Assembly (NCBI GenBank): GCA_023150375.1
Contig: JAKLLA010000003.1
Location: 62,001-126,000, forward strand
Source of the DNA: Burkholderiaceae bacterium
GTDB taxonomy: Bacteria > Pseudomonadota > Gammaproteobacteria > Burkholderiales > Burkholderiaceae_C
Direction: 5' to 3'
DNA length: 64,000 nt
Shown: positions 60,257 to 64,000 of the stretch, piece after piece
Layout: the number at the start of each line of letters is the position of its first letter
How positions within the stretch are numbered: the first letter of the stretch is position 1
Notes under the pieces: model-generated
Database searches by the model: none
The model's input: only the letters and a program-made list of their open reading frames with translations
Told to the model about the DNA's origin: nothing
Translations under genes and position numbers: made by a program

Positions 60257-60410
60257 GGGGACCTCGTGGCGGAAGCGGGAATCGGTGCAGGCAACGCCGC
60301 GCCCACGCACGGGCCGAGGGCCGTCGCGGGCCGCGCGCGGCAGGAATGTCGGCGCAACGGATCGGACGATAGAGTTCGGGCCCGATACTGTCCAATACCA
60401 AATTCCGACT

Positions 60411-60435
60411 TCTCCATACCTATCCGGTAAGGAGA
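60411..60435. promoter_or_regulatory. palindromic operator candidate upstream of the dmp operon
   Basis: TCTCCATACC, five bases, GGTAAGGAGA (9 of 10 matched) in the 235-bp gap (60257-60491) upstream of dmpE. It could bind a dimeric regulator. No regulator gene adjoins the operon and no sigma-54 -24/-12 promoter was recognised. Confidence 0.5.
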
Positions 60436-60491
60436 AATCCAGCAGCTTTCTTCACCGCGCGCCCCACGGCGCCACCGGGCGGCAGCCCGGT

Positions 60492-61355
60492 TCAGCGGCC
60501 GCGTCTCGCCGCGGCCAGCAGCAGGTGCAGCTCGCCGCCGGCGACCCGCCAGCGAGCCGCGCAGGCCTCGCGCAGCCGGGCCGACGGTGCCCCCGGGAAG
60601 CGCACCGCACACCAGCCCGCCAGACCTTCGGGGTCGGCTGGCGGAGCCCGATCGGCGGTACCGGGCAGGCCTTCCACCCGCAGGGCCTCGAAGCCTTCCG
60701 GCGCCACATCGCCAAAGGCCTTGAACCAAGCCTCCTTGGCGCAGAAGAGCAGCGTGGCGCGCAGGCCGAACCAGGCCCGGTCGGCCGGCTCGGCCAGGCG
60801 GGCGCGCTCGGCGGCGCAGCCGCACATCGCCAGCACCTCGGCCGCGGCCGGGGGGTCGAGCAGGGCCTCGCTGTCCAGCCCGAGTGCCTGCCACTGCGCC
60901 ACCGGGCCGACCACCGCGGCGACGCGCTTCCTGCTGTGCGTGATCGAGCCGCGCCAGCCGGCCGGCCAGATCGGCGCACCGTCTGCACCCCGCCCGACCT
61001 GCGGGCAGGGCTCGCCCAGCTCGGCCAGGGCACGTTCGGCACAGAGGCGTCCGCCCAGTGCGGCCAGCAGGCGCGAGGCCGGCCAGTCCGGCCGGACGCC
61101 GGCCCCGCGACACAACGCCCACCGATCCGCAGCCGGCAGGGCCTCGAACCAGGCCGCCAGCGCGGCCAGCGGCAGCGACTGGCCGACCAGCCGCCCGCCC
61201 TCGGGCACCCAGACCACCGGCAGGGAGTCCCAGAGCCGCTCCAGCACCTCGCGCCCTGCCGCGCCCAGGCCGGCCAGCACGCCGGATGGCGCCGGCCCGC
61301 CGGCGCCGTCGCCGACCTCGACGACGCGCGGAGCCAGGGCGCCGACCGCGACCAC
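60492..61355 (-). CDS. 4'-phosphopantetheinyl transferase (Sfp/EntD type)
   Basis: 287-residue transferase that attaches phosphopantetheine from CoA to carrier-protein serines. Core motif FCAKEAWFKAF (KEaxxKxF, near 228), SITHSRK, and ALGLDSEALL corresponding to the metal-binding GiDiE region. The N-terminal third is variable and Ala/Gly-rich. GTG at 61355 is the best start (GGAGG 6 nt before it). It lies 2 nt after the stop of the NRPS-like gene, so it is very likely co-transcribed and activates that carrier domain. Confidence 0.86.
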   Translation of the reverse strand: MVAVGALAPRVVEVGDGAGGPAPSGVLAGLGAAGREVLERLWDSLPVVWVPEGGRLVGQSLPLAALAAWFEALPAADRWALCRGAGVRPDWPASRLLAALGGRLCAERALAELGEPCPQVGRGADGAPIWPAGWRGSITHSRKRVAAVVGPVAQWQALGLDSEALLDPPAAAEVLAMCGCAAERARLAEPADRAWFGLRATLLFCAKEAWFKAFGDVAPEGFEALRVEGLPGTADRAPPADPEGLAGWCAVRFPGAPSARLREACAARWRVAGGELHLLLAAARRGR

Positions 61356-61357
61356 CC

Positions 61358-64000
61358 TCAGCCTCCGGCCAGCTCCGACCGCGCGCCCACGGCCTGCGCC
61401 GGGTTGCCGCGCCAGCAGGCCCCGTCGGCGAGCTGCTCGCCCTTCATCACGAAGGCATCCGGGTCCACCCGGACCCCGTCGCCGGCCACGACGCCGTAGT
61501 GCACGAAGCCCTTCGCCCCCAGGCTGAACCGATCGCCCAGGCGCAGGTGGTCGGACTTGAACACCCCGTCCTCCAGCGAATGGCCCTGCAGCAGGCTCTG
61601 CGCGCCCAGCGTCGCGTGGTCGCCCAGGCGGACCAGGGTCTTCTCCGGCATCGCGCAGCCGTCGTCGAAGAGCTGGCGGCCGACGCGCGCGCCCAGGGCG
61701 CGCCAGAGCAGGCCCATCGCCGGCGTGCCCTGCAGCGGCCGCAGCAGCGCGCTGTCGCCGCTCAGGCCGAGCTTCCAGAGCCGCTCGTGGCGCCAGAAGG
61801 CCGGCTCGTAGATCGAGCCCTGGCGCGGCTGCAGGGGCCGCCAGCCCTGCGCGCAGCGGTCGGCCAGGATGTACCAGCCGAGCAGCAGCCCCCAGGCCAG
61901 CGCGCCGCCGAGTGCCAGCGCCGCCACCGGGTGCGTCGGCAGCGCCACGTAGGCCAGGTACAGCAGCGCACTGCCCAGCCCGGCCGCGCCGCCGTGCAGG
62001 CCGAGGAAGAGCAGCAGCGTGACGAGGTTGGAGCGGTCCTTGGCGCGCAGGCGCTGCGCGAACAGTGCCGGGTCGCGCCGCAGGTCGAGATCGCGGTCGC
62101 GCTGCACGCTGCGCGGGATCTCGAAGGGCGGCGAGCCCAGCAGGCCGACGCCGCTGCGCAGCGGGCCGTCCAGCGGCAGCATGACCTTGGTGGCCAGCAG
62201 GCAGTCGTCGCCGACGCGCGCGCCGGCCGGCAGCAGCACGCCGTTGCCGACGAAGCTGTTCGCGCCCAGCGTGGCCGCCTCGAGGCGGAAGCGGGCCGCG
62301 GTGAGTGCCGTGTTCGCCACGATCAGCCCATCGGAGACCATGCTGCCGCGGCCGAAGCGGCACAGCGCCGGGACGTCGTGCTCCTGGTTCATGCCGAAGT
62401 TGGAGCCGGTCTGCACCACGCCGCCGACGAAGCGGTAGCCCAGCGCGCGCAGGTAGCCGGTGACGTAGCTGCTGTCGCCCATCAGCTCGCAATGGAACTT
62501 GGAGTTGCTCAGGCCCGTGACCACACGCAGCAGGGCGTGGTGCAGGCCGTACAGCGGCAGTGCCCGCCCCGTCGGCAGGGCCCGCGCCAGCAGCCGCGCC
62601 AACCCCAGGGCGAGCAGGCTGCGCCCGGCCAGCCAGGCGAAGAAGGCCGCCACGCCGGCCCCCAGGGCCGCCTCCAGCCGGTCCCAGTGCATCGCATGGC
62701 CGCGCGCGTACAGGTGCAGGTCGAACAGCTCGTCGACGCGCTGGCCTACATCGCCCAGCAGCAGCCAGCCCAGCCAGAGCGGCAGCGGCAGCCAGAGCCC
62801 GAACAGCAGCGTCAGCTGGGCCGCGGTGAAGCCCGCCATGCGTGCTGCCGAGGGCCGTTCGCCGGCCTCGGCAGTGGTCACGGCACCATCGGCGCCGATC
62901 GGCGCAGCCTGCGCCGGCGAGCCCTGCGCCGCCACCCCGGCGGCGATGCGCTGCCCGCGCAGCAGGGCGCTGGCGTGCGCCAGCCGGCTGCCGTCGCCCA
63001 TCTCGGTGTGGAGGTCGACCAGGCTCGATTCGCCCACCTGGCAGTCGCGCCCGAGGGTGACCGGACCGAGTTCGATGTGACCGGCTTCGGCACGGTAGCC
63101 GTCCATGCGCACATGGCGGTGGATCACGCTGCCTTCGCCGATGCGCACCAGGTCGCTGCACACCGGAATCAGCGGCGTGCCGACATGGGCGCTCCAGGCC
63201 ACCCGGGCCCCGAGCAGGCGCAGGTAGAGCGTGTACAGCGGCGTGCCGGCCGCCAGCTGCATCGGGCTGAGCCGCAGCAGCTGGCGGATCAGCCAGAAGC
63301 GCAGGTAGCGCAGCCCCCAGAGCGGGAAGCGGCCGGCCTGCCAGCGCCCCACCAGCGTCCACTTCAGCAGCAGCGGCAGCCCCGCCGCCAGGCCCCAGAC
63401 CGCGGCCCCGACCGCTGCCGCGCGGCCCCAGGCCTGCCCTGCGCCCTGGGCGGCCAGCAGCCAGTCCAGCCCGGGCAGCAGCAGGGCCGCCTGCGCCAGC
63501 AGGTAGGCCAGCAGGGCCGCCAGCTGGGCCGCACCGGTGGCCAGGTAGGCGCCGCGCGGCGCCGTCCGGTGCGCCAGCGTCGAGGCGGCCGGGGGGCTGA
63601 CCGCCACGCCCTCGGCAGCCGCCTGCGGCGGGGCTCCGGCCGGCGACCCGCTGGCCGCCAGCGCCTGCGCCAGGGCGCGCACGCTGGGGTGGGCGTAGCA
63701 CAGCCGCATCGACAGGTCGTCGCGGCCCAGCCGGACGCGCAGCTGCGCGCCCAGGCGGGCCATCAACAGCGAATGGGCGCCCAGCTCGTCGAAGAAATGC
63801 GCCGTGGCCGAGACCTGAGGCAGCCCCAGCAGCGGGGCCAGGGTCTGCGCGATCCCTTCCTCCAGCGGCCCCTCGGGGGCCACATGGGCCGCCGCGGCCA
63901 GCGTCGAGCGCGGCCCGCGCGGCGGCGGCAGGGCGCGCCGGTCGGCCTTGTCGCTGGCCAGCATCGGCATCTGCGCGAGCCGCTCGTACCAGGCCGGCAG
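61358..64000 (-). CDS. Pls/PosA-type NRPS-like membrane synthetase (5' end outside window)
   Basis: At least 880 residues, incomplete; the frame is open to the window edge. The first visible residues end an adenylation domain (A10-like MPMLASDKADRRALP). A peptidyl-carrier domain follows, with ELGAHSLLMARL carrying the phosphopantetheine serine (about 68). Then come hydrophobic segments (about 155-245, 385-445, 660-700) alternating with hexapeptide, left-handed beta-helix-like sequence (about 275-350, 535-620, 760-850). This is the plan of Pls/PosA proteins, which make amino-acid homopolymers such as epsilon-poly-lysine. The substrate would depend on the adenylation pocket, which lies outside the window. 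The partner transferase gene starts 2 nt downstream. Confidence 0.85.
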   Translation of the reverse strand: MPAWYERLAQMPMLASDKADRRALPPPRGPRSTLAAAAHVAPEGPLEEGIAQTLAPLLGLPQVSATAHFFDELGAHSLLMARLGAQLRVRLGRDDLSMRLCYAHPSVRALAQALAASGSPAGAPPQAAAEGVAVSPPAASTLAHRTAPRGAYLATGAAQLAALLAYLLAQAALLLPGLDWLLAAQGAGQAWGRAAAVGAAVWGLAAGLPLLLKWTLVGRWQAGRFPLWGLRYLRFWLIRQLLRLSPMQLAAGTPLYTLYLRLLGARVAWSAHVGTPLIPVCSDLVRIGEGSVIHRHVRMDGYRAEAGHIELGPVTLGRDCQVGESSLVDLHTEMGDGSRLAHASALLRGQRIAAGVAAQGSPAQAAPIGADGAVTTAEAGERPSAARMAGFTAAQLTLLFGLWLPLPLWLGWLLLGDVGQRVDELFDLHLYARGHAMHWDRLEAALGAGVAAFFAWLAGRSLLALGLARLLARALPTGRALPLYGLHHALLRVVTGLSNSKFHCELMGDSSYVTGYLRALGYRFVGGVVQTGSNFGMNQEHDVPALCRFGRGSMVSDGLIVANTALTAARFRLEAATLGANSFVGNGVLLPAGARVGDDCLLATKVMLPLDGPLRSGVGLLGSPPFEIPRSVQRDRDLDLRRDPALFAQRLRAKDRSNLVTLLLFLGLHGGAAGLGSALLYLAYVALPTHPVAALALGGALAWGLLLGWYILADRCAQGWRPLQPRQGSIYEPAFWRHERLWKLGLSGDSALLRPLQGTPAMGLLWRALGARVGRQLFDDGCAMPEKTLVRLGDHATLGAQSLLQGHSLEDGVFKSDHLRLGDRFSLGAKGFVHYGVVAGDGVRVDPDAFVMKGEQLADGACWRGNPAQAVGARSELAGG

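Noticed and set aside
60257-60491. A sigma-54 promoter and DmpR-type control upstream of dmpE
   Set aside because: No convincing TGGCAC-N5-TTGC element was found on the minus strand, and no activator gene is adjacent.

Overview
The window is 64 kb of very GC-rich (roughly 70 percent by eye), densely packed chromosomal DNA. Gene content and protein style suggest a betaproteobacterium of the order Burkholderiales, probably the Rubrivivax/Leptothrix/Sphaerotilus side of that order. That placement is inferred from remembered family resemblance and the local order mnmG-rsmG-lysE-parA, not from a search. No rRNA or tRNA gene was seen. Because of the GC content, long open frames lie antisense to most genes and were left out.

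Layout. 0-6 kb: M61 peptidase, DUF3429 membrane protein, FMN-binding oxidase-like protein, PhoD-type phosphatase, AEC transporter. 6-14 kb: cyclic-di-GMP signalling, with a 1583-residue CheB-CheR-PAS-GGDEF-EAL fusion, an overlapping PAS-like gene, a zinc peptidase, and an EAL protein whose N-terminal half resembles a degenerate GGDEF domain. 14.5-17.7 kb: two tandem paralogous AraC-type regulators. 17.7-21.8 kb: LysR regulator, divergent 2-haloacid dehalogenase and malate synthase G, closed by a strong bidirectional terminator. 21.8-27.1 kb: an accessory block on the minus strand, with a TPR protein (four nearly identical 123-bp repeats behind an NTPase-like N-terminus), a partner P-loop ATPase, and a decayed 2OG-Fe(II) oxygenase gene carrying three nonsense codons and two frameshifts. 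27.4-30 kb: secreted family 9 glycoside hydrolase.

30-37.6 kb is a chromosome-segregation neighbourhood: three ParB-binding parS sites (30038, 32389, 34494, the last inside mnmG), mnmG, rsmG, a 491-bp gene-free stretch with clustered DnaA-box-like 9-mers, a LysE exporter and parA. No parB is present. 37.6-51.3 kb: MBL hydrolase and a MerR regulator with a TGACGTTTACGTCA operator between them. The same operator recurs upstream of carbonic anhydrase, aceK and a thiolase, and two toxin-antitoxin pairs lie between the two copies. Then come a second LysE exporter, hisC, acyl-CoA dehydrogenase, and trkA-trkH. 51.3-53 kb: methyltransferase and MAPEG protein.

53-60.3 kb: a minus-strand lower meta-cleavage operon (dmpE-dmpH-dmpD, an ABM/membrane protein, an SDR, dmpF-dmpG, a Bug solute receptor, dmpI) without the ring-cleaving dioxygenase or semialdehyde dehydrogenase. 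60.5-64 kb: a 4'-phosphopantetheinyl transferase behind a large Pls/PosA-like NRPS-type membrane synthetase that runs off the window end.

Best candidates for an undescribed system are the TPR/ATPase/2OG-oxygenase block (21.85-27.12 kb) and the synthetase-transferase pair at the right edge.
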